Shown: in pieces, positions 16,829-25,160 of the stretch
Layout: the number at the start of each line of letters is the position of its first letter
How positions within the stretch are numbered: the stretch's first letter is position 1
Assembly: GCA_963678585.2 (NCBI GenBank)
Contig: CAXXGA010000001.1
Span: forward strand, 496,001 to 560,000
DNA from: Breoghania sp963678585
GTDB lineage: Bacteria > Pseudomonadota > Alphaproteobacteria > Rhizobiales > Stappiaceae
Reading direction: 5' to 3'
Length of the DNA stretch: 64,000 bases
Made by a program: the position numbers and the translations under genes
Notes under the pieces: generated by a model
The model's input: only the letters and a program-made list of their open reading frames with translations
Databases searched by the model: none
Told to the model about the DNA's origin: nothing

Positions 16829-17536
16829 CTAGATCTGGATATTGACGCGCCGAGCGCTCAGGCGAATATGGTTTTCCAGACGCTCGCACGCGGTCTTCGA
16901 ATTGCCCTTTTCCAGAGCATCCACAATTGCATGATGCTCGCGTGCGGTATCCCTGACCTGGTCCAGAACGACCATCGGAGCCCACTGGCTTTCGCGCAGC
17001 TCGCGCGCAAACTGGCGATGCACATCGCGGTAGATGCGGTTTGAGCAGCGATCGAAGATCAGGTCATGAAAATGCGTGTCGCATTCACCCGCCACCACGG
17101 GCCGATTCTTGAGCGCGCCTTCCAGCATCCGGTTCGTCAGATGCCGCATTTCCGAGATGTCGGCACCGGACAAAGCCCCTGTCGCAAGAGACAGGGCTGC
17201 GGGCTCCAGTGACAGCCGAAAACCGTAGATTTCCTCCAGAGAATAGCTGCCGGCCAGTCCCGTCACCCTGACCGGACCGGCACCGGTTTCAGCCACGAAC
17301 AGGCCGCGCCTGTCCTCAACACGCAGGACGCCAAGCGTTTCCAGCATGGAAAGCCCCTCACGCAGGGAAGGTCGCGAAACGCCCAGCCGCTTGGCCAGTT
17401 CGCGTTGCGACGGCAACGCATCGCCCGGCTTCAGATGCCGCTCGGCAATCATCTCCTGAATGGCTTCGGCAACCCGCGAGGGAACGGATATCGACGCAGG
17501 CGAGCGGCCCTTTCCCCTTGGTAAGTATTTCATCAT
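16829..17536 (-). CDS. FadR-subfamily GntR transcriptional regulator
   Basis: 235 residues. The N-terminal winged helix-turn-helix is seen at about 20-85 (SQRELAKRLGVSRPSLREGLSMLETLGVLRVE). The C-terminal FCD ligand domain has metal/ligand histidines in DTHFHDLIF and AREHHAIVDAL and a final NHIRLSARR. Such proteins usually repress sugar-acid or carboxylate operons and release on ligand binding. It faces the dgo operon and diverges from the peptide-type ABC operon. A perfect palindrome, CTGGTCAGACCAG, lies 51 bp before its start, which suggests autoregulation. The start is either of two adjacent ATGs. Confidence 0.9.
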   Translation of the reverse strand: MMKYLPRGKGRSPASISVPSRVAEAIQEMIAERHLKPGDALPSQRELAKRLGVSRPSLREGLSMLETLGVLRVEDRRGLFVAETGAGPVRVTGLAGSYSLEEIYGFRLSLEPAALSLATGALSGADISEMRHLTNRMLEGALKNRPVVAGECDTHFHDLIFDRCSNRIYRDVHRQFARELRESQWAPMVVLDQVRDTAREHHAIVDALEKGNSKTACERLENHIRLSARRVNIQI

Positions 17537-17587
17537 ATCAGCTCAAATATTAGACTTGCTTCATTTTTAATCGGTTCATACGCTCAT

Positions 17588-17600
17588 CTGGTCAGACCAG
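17588..17600. promoter_or_regulatory. palindromic GntR/FadR-type operator candidate
   Basis: CTGGTCAGACCAG is a perfect 13-bp palindrome around a central A. It fits the FadR-subfamily operator pattern TGGTNNNACCA. It lies between the regulator and the divergent ABC operon and could control both. Confidence 0.65.
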
Positions 17601-17816
17601 AGATCGATAGCCGGACTTCCGGTGCTTCGCAACTGCCCTTGAGTTTAGGCAACAGGGCTTGAACCCGGGGAGAATTCGAGCGTGACACGGCGTCTTCGCA
17701 TTTGAACCACCCGGCAAAAATGCCGGTCCTTCCACCCCCGCACATCATTTTGGCTACGCAAGGTCAATGGAATTCCGACGCCGGGCGCACTGGCCCTTCG
17801 CGTTGATGAACGTCCT

Positions 17817-17859
17817 AAAAGAGCCGCCCAGACGGCCAGTTTCCGGAGGGCCGCTCTTT
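17817..17859 (+). repeat. inverted repeat upstream of the peptide-type ABC operon
   Basis: AAAGAGCCGCCC and GGGCCGCTCTTT pair over 12 bp with one mismatch and enclose about 18 bases. It lies about 75 bp before the binding-protein start and ends in CTCTTTC. It could be a leader terminator or attenuator; no leader peptide is recognised. Confidence 0.5.
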
Positions 17860-17933
17860 CATGCCTCGCCGGGGCCCCATCATGTCGACCGACGCCCGCC
17901 CCGATGAAGGGCGAACGAGGAAAGGAATTCAGA

Positions 17934-19547
17934 ATGTCGCTTGGAATTTTGAAGAAGGCCGCGATGACCGCGCTTTCCGTCGCAGTGCTCTACAGCGCCT
18001 CGCCTGCCGCAATGGCCGCAGGCACGCTGCGCGTCGGCATGACGGCCGCCGACATTCCACTGACCACCGGCCAGACCGATCAGGGCGGCGAAGGCATGCG
18101 CTTCATGGGCTTTACCGTCTATGACGCACTCATCGAATGGGACATGACCAGCGCCGACAAGGCCTCCACGCTGATCCCGGGGCTTGCCACCGAATGGGGT
18201 GTCGACAGCGCGGACAAGAACAAGTGGACCTTCAAGATCCGTGAAGGCGTGACCTTCCACGACGGCAGCCCCTTCACCGCCCATGACGTGGTGTGGAACT
18301 TCGACAAGCTGCTGGACCCGGACAGCGAACAATACGATCCGCGCCAGTCCGCGCAGGGCAAATCGCGCATTCCCGCTGTCGCCTCCTACAAGGCCCTCGA
18401 CGACTACACGCTCGAAATCATCACCAAGGAGCCGGACGCCACCCTTCCCTACCAGCTTGCCTGGATCCTGATGTCCTCCAAGGCCAACTGGGAAGCCCAC
18501 GGCAAGAACTGGGAAGAGGTCGCCAAGGCACCGTCGGGCACCGGCCCGTGGAAGCTGACCGGCTTCGTGCCGCGCGAGCGCGCCGAGCTTGTTCCCAATG
18601 CCGACTACTGGGACGAGACCCGCGTTCCCAAGCTCGACAAGATGATCCTGATGCCGCTGCCGGAGCCCAATGCCCGCACCGCGGCCCTCATGTCGGGTCA
18701 GGTGGACTGGATCGAGGCGCCCGCCCCCGACACCATTCCCGCGCTCAAGGGCAACGGCTTCTCCATCGTCTCAAACGCCTATCCGCATAACTGGACCTGG
18801 CACCTGTCGCGGCTGGAAGGGTCGCCCTGGAACGACATTCGCGTGCGCAAGGCGGCCAACCTCGCCGTGGACCGCGAAGGCCTGAAGGAACTGCTCGGCG
18901 GCCTCGCCATTCCGGCCAAGGGCTTCCTGCCGCCGTCGAGCCAGTGGTTCGGCGAGCCGACCTTCGAAGTGAAATACGACCCGGAAGCCGCCAAGGCGCT
19001 TCTTGCCGAAGCCGGATACGGCCCGGACAAGCCGCTGAAGGTCAAGGCCCTGATCTCGCCTTCGGGCTCGGGCCAGATGCTGCCGTTGCCGATGAACGAA
19101 TACGTCCAGCAGAACCTCGCCGAGGTCGGCATCGACGTTGAGTTCAACGTCGTGGAATGGAACCAGATGATCAACCTGTGGCGCGCCGGTGCGGCCGATA
19201 CCAGCGTCGAGGGCTCGCAGTCGATCAACTTCTCCTACTTCATCCAGGACCCGTTCACCGGCCTCATCCGCCACGTGGCCTGCTCGCTGATCGCGCCGAA
19301 CGGCACCAACTGGGGCCACTATTGCGATGACGAGATGGAAGAGCTGATCAAGACGGCGAAGACCACCTTCGAACCGGCGGCACAGGATGCGGCGCTTCAG
19401 AAGCTTCACGAGAAATATGTGAACGAAGCCCTGTTCCTGATGATCACCCATGACGTCGCCCCGCGCGCCATGAGCCCGAAGGTCAAGGGCTTCGTGCAGG
19501 CCCAGAACTGGTTCCAGAACTTCTCCGGGATCGAGATCGCCGAATAA
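17934..19547 (+). CDS. ABC transporter substrate-binding protein, family 5 (peptide/opine type)
   Basis: 537-residue periplasmic receptor of the oligopeptide/nickel/opine class (SBP_bac_5). The Sec signal peptide is MSLGILKKAAMTALSV followed by cleavage near AMA-A (about residue 28). The hallmark region KWTFKIREGVTFHDGSPF occurs near residue 100, with DVVWNFDK after it. Downstream genes encode two DppB/DppC permeases and two ATPases, a complete importer. Ligands of this family include peptides, opines, glycosides and oligosaccharides. Being beside a FadR-type regulator and sugar-acid genes, a non-peptide ligand is possible. A hairpin follows. Confidence 0.92.
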   Translation: MSLGILKKAAMTALSVAVLYSASPAAMAAGTLRVGMTAADIPLTTGQTDQGGEGMRFMGFTVYDALIEWDMTSADKASTLIPGLATEWGVDSADKNKWTFKIREGVTFHDGSPFTAHDVVWNFDKLLDPDSEQYDPRQSAQGKSRIPAVASYKALDDYTLEIITKEPDATLPYQLAWILMSSKANWEAHGKNWEEVAKAPSGTGPWKLTGFVPRERAELVPNADYWDETRVPKLDKMILMPLPEPNARTAALMSGQVDWIEAPAPDTIPALKGNGFSIVSNAYPHNWTWHLSRLEGSPWNDIRVRKAANLAVDREGLKELLGGLAIPAKGFLPPSSQWFGEPTFEVKYDPEAAKALLAEAGYGPDKPLKVKALISPSGSGQMLPLPMNEYVQQNLAEVGIDVEFNVVEWNQMINLWRAGAADTSVEGSQSINFSYFIQDPFTGLIRHVACSLIAPNGTNWGHYCDDEMEELIKTAKTTFEPAAQDAALQKLHEKYVNEALFLMITHDVAPRAMSPKVKGFVQAQNWFQNFSGIEIAE

Positions 19548-19563
19548 TCCGGCAAAGAACAAA

Positions 19564-19596
19564 AGCCTGCGGGGGCCTGTCCTCCCGCAGGCTCTT
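19564..19596 (+). terminator. intergenic hairpin between ABC receptor and permease genes
   Basis: The 10-bp perfect stem AGCCTGCGGG / CCCGCAGGCT is followed by CTTCC, 17 bp after the receptor stop and within the operon. It is likely a partial terminator or mRNA stabiliser that raises receptor output. Confidence 0.7.
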
Positions 19597-19650
19597 CCAT
19601 GAGTTCCGGCGGAGCATCTCGCGTTCCGCCAGCCCACAAGGCCCCTCTCG

Positions 19651-20604
19651 ATGCTTACCCATCTGGTCCGCCGCCTGATCTACGTGCTGCCCGTGTGTTT
19701 CGGCGTCAGCCTTTTCTGCTTTCTGCTCGTTCATATCGCGCCGGGCGATCCGCTCACTTCGATCATGCCGGTCGATGCGTCCGCCGAACAACAGGCGGAA
19801 ATGCGCGCCGCCTACGGGCTCGACAAGCCGCTTCCCGTTCAATACGCAATCTGGATCGGCAAGGCGGTTTCGGGCGATCTCGGCAAATCCATCGCCACCG
19901 GACGCCCGGTGGCAGACGAAGTTTTCCGCGCGGTCCAGAACTCGCTGCTTCTCGCCTTCACGGCTAGCGCCATCGCCTTTCCCATCGGGCTGATCCTCGG
20001 TTTCGTCGCCGGCTATTTCCGCGACACCGCCATAGACAGGATGGTGACGGCGATTGCGGTCACCGGTGTCTCGGTGCCCAATTACTGGCTCGGCATCGTG
20101 CTGGTGATCATCTTTTCCGTCACGCTGGGCTGGCTTCCTTCCATGGGCGCGGGGCCGGGCGGCTCGACCCAGTGGCATTGGGATCTTGAGCACCTGCGTT
20201 TCCTGATCCTTCCCTCCGTCACGCTGGCGGTGGTGCCCATCGGGCTTGTCGCGCGCACCGTGCGCGCCCTCGTGGGCGACATCTATTCCATGGATTTCGT
20301 GCAAGCCCTTCAGGCCAAGGGCCTCAGAGGCGGCGACGTACTGCGCCATGTCATCAAGAACGCAGCCCCCACCGCACTCTCCGTGATGGGCCTTCAGCTC
20401 GGTTATCTCCTCGGCGGCTCCATCCTGATCGAGACCGTCTTCAACTGGCCCGGCTCCGGCTTCCTGCTTTCCAACGCCATCTTCCAGCGCGACCTGCCGC
20501 TGTTGCAGGGCACGATCCTGATCCTCGCCCTGTTCTTCGTCTGCATGAACCTGATCGTGGACGTCGCGCAGGCGGCCATCGATCCGCGCATCAAGAGGAA
20601 CTGA
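19651..20604 (+). CDS. ABC transporter permease, DppB-type
   Basis: 317-residue inner-membrane permease. Six hydrophobic segments are visible, beginning with LIYVLPVCFGVSLFCFLL. The N-terminal HIAPGDPL is typical of DppB/OppB. The conserved cytoplasmic loop for ATPase contact is around DFVQALQAKGLRGGDVLRHVIKNA. It is followed after 3 bp by the DppC-type partner. Confidence 0.92.
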   Translation: MLTHLVRRLIYVLPVCFGVSLFCFLLVHIAPGDPLTSIMPVDASAEQQAEMRAAYGLDKPLPVQYAIWIGKAVSGDLGKSIATGRPVADEVFRAVQNSLLLAFTASAIAFPIGLILGFVAGYFRDTAIDRMVTAIAVTGVSVPNYWLGIVLVIIFSVTLGWLPSMGAGPGGSTQWHWDLEHLRFLILPSVTLAVVPIGLVARTVRALVGDIYSMDFVQALQAKGLRGGDVLRHVIKNAAPTALSVMGLQLGYLLGGSILIETVFNWPGSGFLLSNAIFQRDLPLLQGTILILALFFVCMNLIVDVAQAAIDPRIKRN

Positions 20605-20607
20605 CCC

Positions 20608-21495
20608 ATGGCCGCGACCGACGCAGGCGTGGAGCTTCCCGCCGCAATCGAAAAAGCGCCCGGCTACTGGTCCGGGGTGTTCCGGCGCTTCTCGCGCGAT
20701 CCCGTCGCCGTGACCTGCGCCGTCATCGTGCTGCTTCTCATCCTGGCGGCGATCTTCGCTCCCTATCTGGGCCTCAACGATCCCTACAAGGCCTCTATGA
20801 TCAAGCGGCTGAAGCCCATCGGTTATGACGGGTTCCCGCTAGGTACCGACGAGCAGGGCCGCGACATGCTCGCCCGGCTCATCTACGGGGGACGGCTGAC
20901 GCTGTTCGTCGGGCTGATGCCCGTCGTCTTCGCCTTTTTCATCGGCAGCTTTCTGGGGCTCGTCGCGGGCTATGCGGGCGGCTGGCTCAACACCGTGATC
21001 ATGCGTACGGTCGACGTGTTCTTCGCCTTCCCGTCCGTGCTGCTGGCCATCGCCATTTCCAGCGCGCTCGGGGCTGGCATGATCAACAGCCTCGTGTCGC
21101 TCACCATCGTCTTCATCCCGTCCATCTGCCGCGTGGCGGAAAGTGCGACCGCCAGCGTGCGTTCACTCGACTACATCGAGGCCGCAAGAGCGACCGGCGG
21201 CAATGTGCTGACGATCCTGCGCGTCCATGTGATCGGCAACGTGCTGGGACCGATTTTCGTCTATGCGACCAGCCTGACCAGCGTCTGCATGATCCTCGCG
21301 GCGGGGCTTTCCTTCCTCGGCATCGGCGTGAAGCCGCCGGAGCCGGAATGGGGGCTGATGCTGAACACGTTGCGCACCGCCATCTACATCAACCCGTGGG
21401 TGGCCGCCCTTCCCGGCGCCATGATCTTCATCACCTCGCTTTGCCTGAACCTTCTCAGCGACGGTCTTCGGAGTGCCATGAATGTCAAAGACTAG
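20608..21495 (+). CDS. ABC transporter permease, DppC-type
   Basis: 295-residue permease of the DppC/OppC class. It has an N-terminal cytoplasmic stretch, a first helix around VTCAVIVLLLILAAIF, then the LGTDEQGRDMLARLIYGGR motif that marks this class. The ATPase-contact loop is DYIEAARATGGNVLTILRVHV. It ends 14 bases inside the next gene, indicating tight translational coupling with the ATPase. Confidence 0.93.
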   Translation: MAATDAGVELPAAIEKAPGYWSGVFRRFSRDPVAVTCAVIVLLLILAAIFAPYLGLNDPYKASMIKRLKPIGYDGFPLGTDEQGRDMLARLIYGGRLTLFVGLMPVVFAFFIGSFLGLVAGYAGGWLNTVIMRTVDVFFAFPSVLLAIAISSALGAGMINSLVSLTIVFIPSICRVAESATASVRSLDYIEAARATGGNVLTILRVHVIGNVLGPIFVYATSLTSVCMILAAGLSFLGIGVKPPEPEWGLMLNTLRTAIYINPWVAALPGAMIFITSLCLNLLSDGLRSAMNVKD

Positions 21496-22558
21496 AGACA
21501 TCGCGCCCCTGAACATCGCGCCCCAAAACATCGCGAGAGGGGATCGCGGCGGGCCGCATCAACCGCTGATCATCGCCCAGGATCTGAAGAAACATTTCCC
21601 GATCCGCTCCGGGCTGCTCAACCGCAAGTCGGGAACAGTCCATGCCGTCGATGGCGTGTCCTTCGAGGTGCGCAAGGGCGAGACGCTTGGCATCGTAGGC
21701 GAAAGCGGCTGCGGCAAGTCCACGACCGCGCGGCTGTTGATCGGGCTGATCGAGCTTGACGACGGACGCATCATTTTCGACGGCGATGCGCTGGGCTCCG
21801 ACATCAAGCTGAAGGAGCTTCGCCGCGGGGTGCAGATGGTCTTTCAGGACAGCTACGCCTCGCTCAACCCGCGCCTGACCATCGTGGACTCCATCGCCTT
21901 CGGGCCTGAGGTTCACGGCATGGAGGATCCGCACGGCAAGGCGCGCGATCTGATGCGCCGCGTGGGGCTTCAACCGGAACGCTTCGCCAACCGCTATCCG
22001 CACGAATTGTCCGGCGGTCAGCGCCAGCGGGTAAACATCGCCCGTGCGCTCGCCATGTCGCCGCGCCTCGTCATCCTTGATGAGGCCGTTTCCGCGCTCG
22101 ACAAGTCGGTCGAAGCGCAGGTGCTGAACCTGCTGAACGACCTGCGCGAGGAACTGGGCCTCACCTATGTCTTCATCTCGCACGATCTCAACGTCGTTCG
22201 TTATATCTCCGACCGCGTGCTGGTGATGTATCTGGGCGAGGTGGTCGAGGTCGGCCCGGCGGAGGCGATCTATCACCGGCAGGCGCACCCCTATACGGCC
22301 TCGCTTTTCGCCGCGATGCCCTCCATGGACCCGGACAGCCGCACGGAAGAACCGCCACTTGCGGGCGATCCGCCCAATCCGGTCGATCCGCCGTCGGGCT
22401 GCCGTTTCCATACCCGCTGCCGCTTTGCCGAAGGCGTATGCGCGGCTCACAAGCCGCAACTTGCGTCCATTGGCGGCGATGCAGACCATCTGGCCGCCTG
22501 TCACATGGGTGATCCGGCCTCCGGCCACAGCCTTGCAAGCAAGGAGGGTTCGGCATGA
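21482..22558 (+). CDS. ABC transporter ATPase, DppF/OppF-type
   Basis: 358-residue nucleotide-binding subunit. The Walker A motif is GESGCGKST near residue 75, the signature is LSGGQRQRVNIARAL, Walker B ends in LVILDEAVSALD, and the switch histidine is in ISHDLNVV. The C-terminal oligopeptide-type zinc/iron-sulfur-like extension GCRFHTRCRFAEGVC is present. The start overlaps the upstream permease by 14 bases. Its stop overlaps the next ATPase start (ATGA). The long N-terminal leader before LIIAQDLKKHFP is unusual, and a later start cannot be excluded. Confidence 0.92.
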   Translation: MSKTRDIAPLNIAPQNIARGDRGGPHQPLIIAQDLKKHFPIRSGLLNRKSGTVHAVDGVSFEVRKGETLGIVGESGCGKSTTARLLIGLIELDDGRIIFDGDALGSDIKLKELRRGVQMVFQDSYASLNPRLTIVDSIAFGPEVHGMEDPHGKARDLMRRVGLQPERFANRYPHELSGGQRQRVNIARALAMSPRLVILDEAVSALDKSVEAQVLNLLNDLREELGLTYVFISHDLNVVRYISDRVLVMYLGEVVEVGPAEAIYHRQAHPYTASLFAAMPSMDPDSRTEEPPLAGDPPNPVDPPSGCRFHTRCRFAEGVCAAHKPQLASIGGDADHLAACHMGDPASGHSLASKEGSA

Positions 22559-23532
22559 GCGAGACGCCGCTTGTCGAGTTCCGCGACCTGACCGTTCGCT
22601 TCAGGGGCGACCAGACGGTTCATGCGATCAACGGGATCAGCCTTCAGCTTCAACAGGGCGAGATGCTGGGGCTTTTAGGCGAATCCGGTTCCGGCAAGAG
22701 CGTCACGCTGAAGACGCTTCTCCAGCTCCTCCCGCCACGGCGCAGCGAGATCGAGGGCGGTGTCTTCGTGGACGGCACCGACGTGATGGCGCTGAAGGGC
22801 CGGAAGCTTTCCGCCTTTCGCGGCTCGGATGTGTCCATGGTCTTTCAGGAACCGGCGCTGGCGCTCGATCCGGTCTACACCATCGGCGACCAGATCGCGG
22901 AAACCGTAATGCGCCACAAGGGGGCAAGCCGGGAAGCGGCCAACGACGTGGCGCTCGACATGCTGACGCGGGTGCGCATTCCCTCGCCTGAACGTCGCCT
23001 GAAGGCCTATCCGCACGAGATGTCCGGCGGCATGCGTCAGCGTGCGATGATCGCGCTGGCGCTCGCCTGCCGCCCCAAGTTGCTGCTGGCGGACGAGCCG
23101 ACCACCGCGCTCGACGCCACCGTCCAGATCCAGATCCTGCTGCTCTTGCGCGAGTTGCAGCGCGAGTTCGGCATGGGCGTCATCTTCGTCACCCACGATA
23201 TCGGCGTGGCGGTGGAGGTTTCCGACCGGATTGCGGTGATGTATGCGGGCGCCATCGTTGAGACGGGCACGGCGCGTCAGGTGATCAAGAACCCGCGCCA
23301 TCCCTATACGCGCGGCCTGCTGGCGGCCAATCTGCACGGGGCGGTGAAGGGCGAACGGCTCGACGCCATTCCCGGCGCTCCTCCCGCCCTGCACGAGCCG
23401 CCGACGACCTGCTCCTTCGCACCGCGCTGCGCCCATGCCACGGTCGCCTGCCGGGCCGCACTACCGCCGGTTCTCGATGTGGGCGAGGGCCACAAGGTCG
23501 CCTGCGTGATGGAAGCGCAGGCCACCGCCTGA
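22555..23532 (+). CDS. ABC transporter ATPase, DppD/OppD-type
   Basis: 325-residue ATPase partner of the preceding protein. Walker A is GESGSGKSV near residue 42, the signature is MSGGMRQRAMIALAL, Walker B is LLLADEPTTALD, and the switch histidine is in VTHDIGV. The C-terminal extension TCSFAPRCAHATVACRA is characteristic of the oligopeptide class. It is the last gene of the operon. A convergent hairpin and the mocR-type gene follow. Confidence 0.93.
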   Translation: MSETPLVEFRDLTVRFRGDQTVHAINGISLQLQQGEMLGLLGESGSGKSVTLKTLLQLLPPRRSEIEGGVFVDGTDVMALKGRKLSAFRGSDVSMVFQEPALALDPVYTIGDQIAETVMRHKGASREAANDVALDMLTRVRIPSPERRLKAYPHEMSGGMRQRAMIALALACRPKLLLADEPTTALDATVQIQILLLLRELQREFGMGVIFVTHDIGVAVEVSDRIAVMYAGAIVETGTARQVIKNPRHPYTRGLLAANLHGAVKGERLDAIPGAPPALHEPPTTCSFAPRCAHATVACRAALPPVLDVGEGHKVACVMEAQATA

Positions 23533-23556
23533 CAGGCCGATCAGATGAGTGGAAAA

Positions 23557-23585
23557 GCGCTGACGGCGCTACTCGCCGTCAGTGC
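23557..23585. terminator. convergent hairpin terminator
   Basis: GCGCTGACGGCG-CTACT-CGCCGTCAGTGC forms a 12-bp stem with one G-U pair. It lies between the ABC operon and the convergent MocR gene, whose last codons overlap it. AAAA precedes the stem, giving a T-run for the minus strand. Confidence 0.6.
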
Positions 23586-25036
23586 ATCTGCTCGCGCAGA
23601 AACTCCAGGAACTTCGTATTCGTGCCGTGGGCGACGTTCACACGGATGGCCGTCATCCCGGAAGGAGAACGGTCGGGACTGAACACGCTTCCCGGCGCAA
23701 TAAAGATGCTTTTTTCGGCCGCGCGGCGCACCAATTCCAACTCGTCGAGCTTTTTCGGGAAGCGCGCCCAGACATAGAAGCCCGGTGTGACGGCTTGCCG
23801 CACCGTCATCCCAACATCCTCCAGCTCGGCGATTGTCGCCTTGTGTGCCTTTTCCACTTGAGCGCGCAGTCGCCGCAAATGGCGCAGATATTGGCCACCT
23901 TGAATGAGATTGAAGACGAAACGCTCCACATAGTCGGAACTCGCGACCGTGGTCAGCATCTTCAAATTCGTCAAAGCAGAGATGGTGTCCGGATTTCCTG
24001 TGACATATCCGCAGCGCAAACCCGCCGACAAAGTCTTCGAGAATGTTCCAATATACAGAACTCGCTTGAGCTGATCGAGCGCGGCAAGGCGGGGCATCGT
24101 GGCCGGAACGATGTCCGCGAGTGCGTCATTTTCGACAATGAGAAAACCCCAGCGCTCCGCAAGCTGCATCAGGCCGAAGGCCACCGCCGGGGACAATGTG
24201 CTGCCGGTGGGGTTGTGAACCAGCGACTGGGTGAAAAACACCTTGGGCCGATGGAGCGCGAGCTTTTCGTTCAGATCCCCCAGATCCGGACCGTCCGGGC
24301 CTCGCCGCACCCCGACAATACGGGCCTTGGCCAGCGTCAGCTTGCCGAAAAGCGGGTAATAGCCTGGATCGTCTACGAAAACCGTGTCGCCGGGCTCGAT
24401 CAGGTGGCGCACGATAAGGTCCAGCGCGTGATTGGCCCCGTGGGTGAGCAGAATGCCGTCCGGCGCCACATTGATGGAGCGTTCCAGCAGCATCATCCTG
24501 AGCCGGCTGCGCAAGGGGCCGTACCCCCAAGCACTGCCGTAGCCGAACATCGTCGCATTCGGATCGGCGGAGCGGAAACTGGAAAAATAGCGTTTGAGTT
24601 CAGAACCTTCCGCCCAGAACGGCGGAGGGCGCCCATCGCCGGGGCGCACTTCATAATGCTGTTCGAGCTGCTCCTGGAGCAGCGAAACCACGTCAATGGC
24701 GGAGGCCACATGGGGCGGCGGCTGGTTTGCGGGCGGGATATTAAACTGGGCGACGTAATAGCCGGAACCGGGCCGCGCCTCCAGAAGCCCCTGGGCGACG
24801 AGACGGTCGTAGGCTTCGGCCATGGTGTTCTTCGATACGCCATGTGCGCGCGCTGCTTCACGCACGGACGGCAACCGCTCACCGGGCTTGAAAGCGCCCG
24901 CCGAAAGCAAACGGCTGACCTGTTCGACAATCCGCCCGGCTCGCGTAAGCCTTGATTTTCCAACGGTTTCCGCGTCGGAATGCCGCACTTCTGCCGTAGA
25001 TGGCCCCTCTCTGCTATCTATGATTGTGCCACCCAT
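23579..25036 (-). CDS. MocR/PdxR-type GntR regulator with aminotransferase domain
   Basis: 485 residues from ATG 25036. The N-terminal GntR winged helix is at about 25-95 (PSVREAARAHGVSKNTMAEAYDRLVAQGLLEARPGSGYYV). The rest is a fold-type I aminotransferase-like domain with HNPTGSTLSP (Asn), VENDALADI (Asp) and the PLP lysine in GTFSKTLSAG. MocR proteins sense PLP or an amino compound. The upstream ATG at 25057 is less likely because it has no ribosome-binding site and would include an operator-like repeat in the coding part. It diverges from the mevalonate-type TRAP operon and probably controls it. Confidence 0.88.
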   Translation of the reverse strand: MGGTIIDSREGPSTAEVRHSDAETVGKSRLTRAGRIVEQVSRLLSAGAFKPGERLPSVREAARAHGVSKNTMAEAYDRLVAQGLLEARPGSGYYVAQFNIPPANQPPPHVASAIDVVSLLQEQLEQHYEVRPGDGRPPPFWAEGSELKRYFSSFRSADPNATMFGYGSAWGYGPLRSRLRMMLLERSINVAPDGILLTHGANHALDLIVRHLIEPGDTVFVDDPGYYPLFGKLTLAKARIVGVRRGPDGPDLGDLNEKLALHRPKVFFTQSLVHNPTGSTLSPAVAFGLMQLAERWGFLIVENDALADIVPATMPRLAALDQLKRVLYIGTFSKTLSAGLRCGYVTGNPDTISALTNLKMLTTVASSDYVERFVFNLIQGGQYLRHLRRLRAQVEKAHKATIAELEDVGMTVRQAVTPGFYVWARFPKKLDELELVRRAAEKSIFIAPGSVFSPDRSPSGMTAIRVNVAHGTNTKFLEFLREQMH

Positions 25037-25042
25037 TTCTCT

Positions 25043-25088
25043 GGGACAGTCATGCAAATTGTCGTCTGAACTGTCCCTTGATTGTCCC
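25043..25088. promoter_or_regulatory. three-box MocR-type operator candidate
   Basis: GGGACAG at 25043-25049, CTGTCCC at 25071-25077 and TTGTCCC at 25082-25088. The last two form a direct repeat with an 11-bp period. The first is an inverted copy 28 bp from the second. Mixed direct and inverted boxes at helical spacing are typical of MocR-family sites. They lie between the divergent regulator and TRAP receptor genes. Confidence 0.6.
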
Positions 25089-25160
25089 CCCTCTTTTTAT
25101 GACACTTTCGGCCGAACAACAATCACTGTGCATGACTTAAAGCCGTTCTGGGAGGTACTT

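Larger units (their letters stand above)
17537..17933. other. 397-bp divergent intergenic region (FadR-type gene / ABC operon)
   Basis: No gene is seen. The region holds the palindromic operator candidate at 17588-17600 and an inverted repeat at 17817-17859. The AT-rich stretch next to the regulator start (with ATATTAGACTTG and ATTTTTAATC) probably holds the regulator promoter. The rest should hold the ABC operon promoter. Confidence 0.5.
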
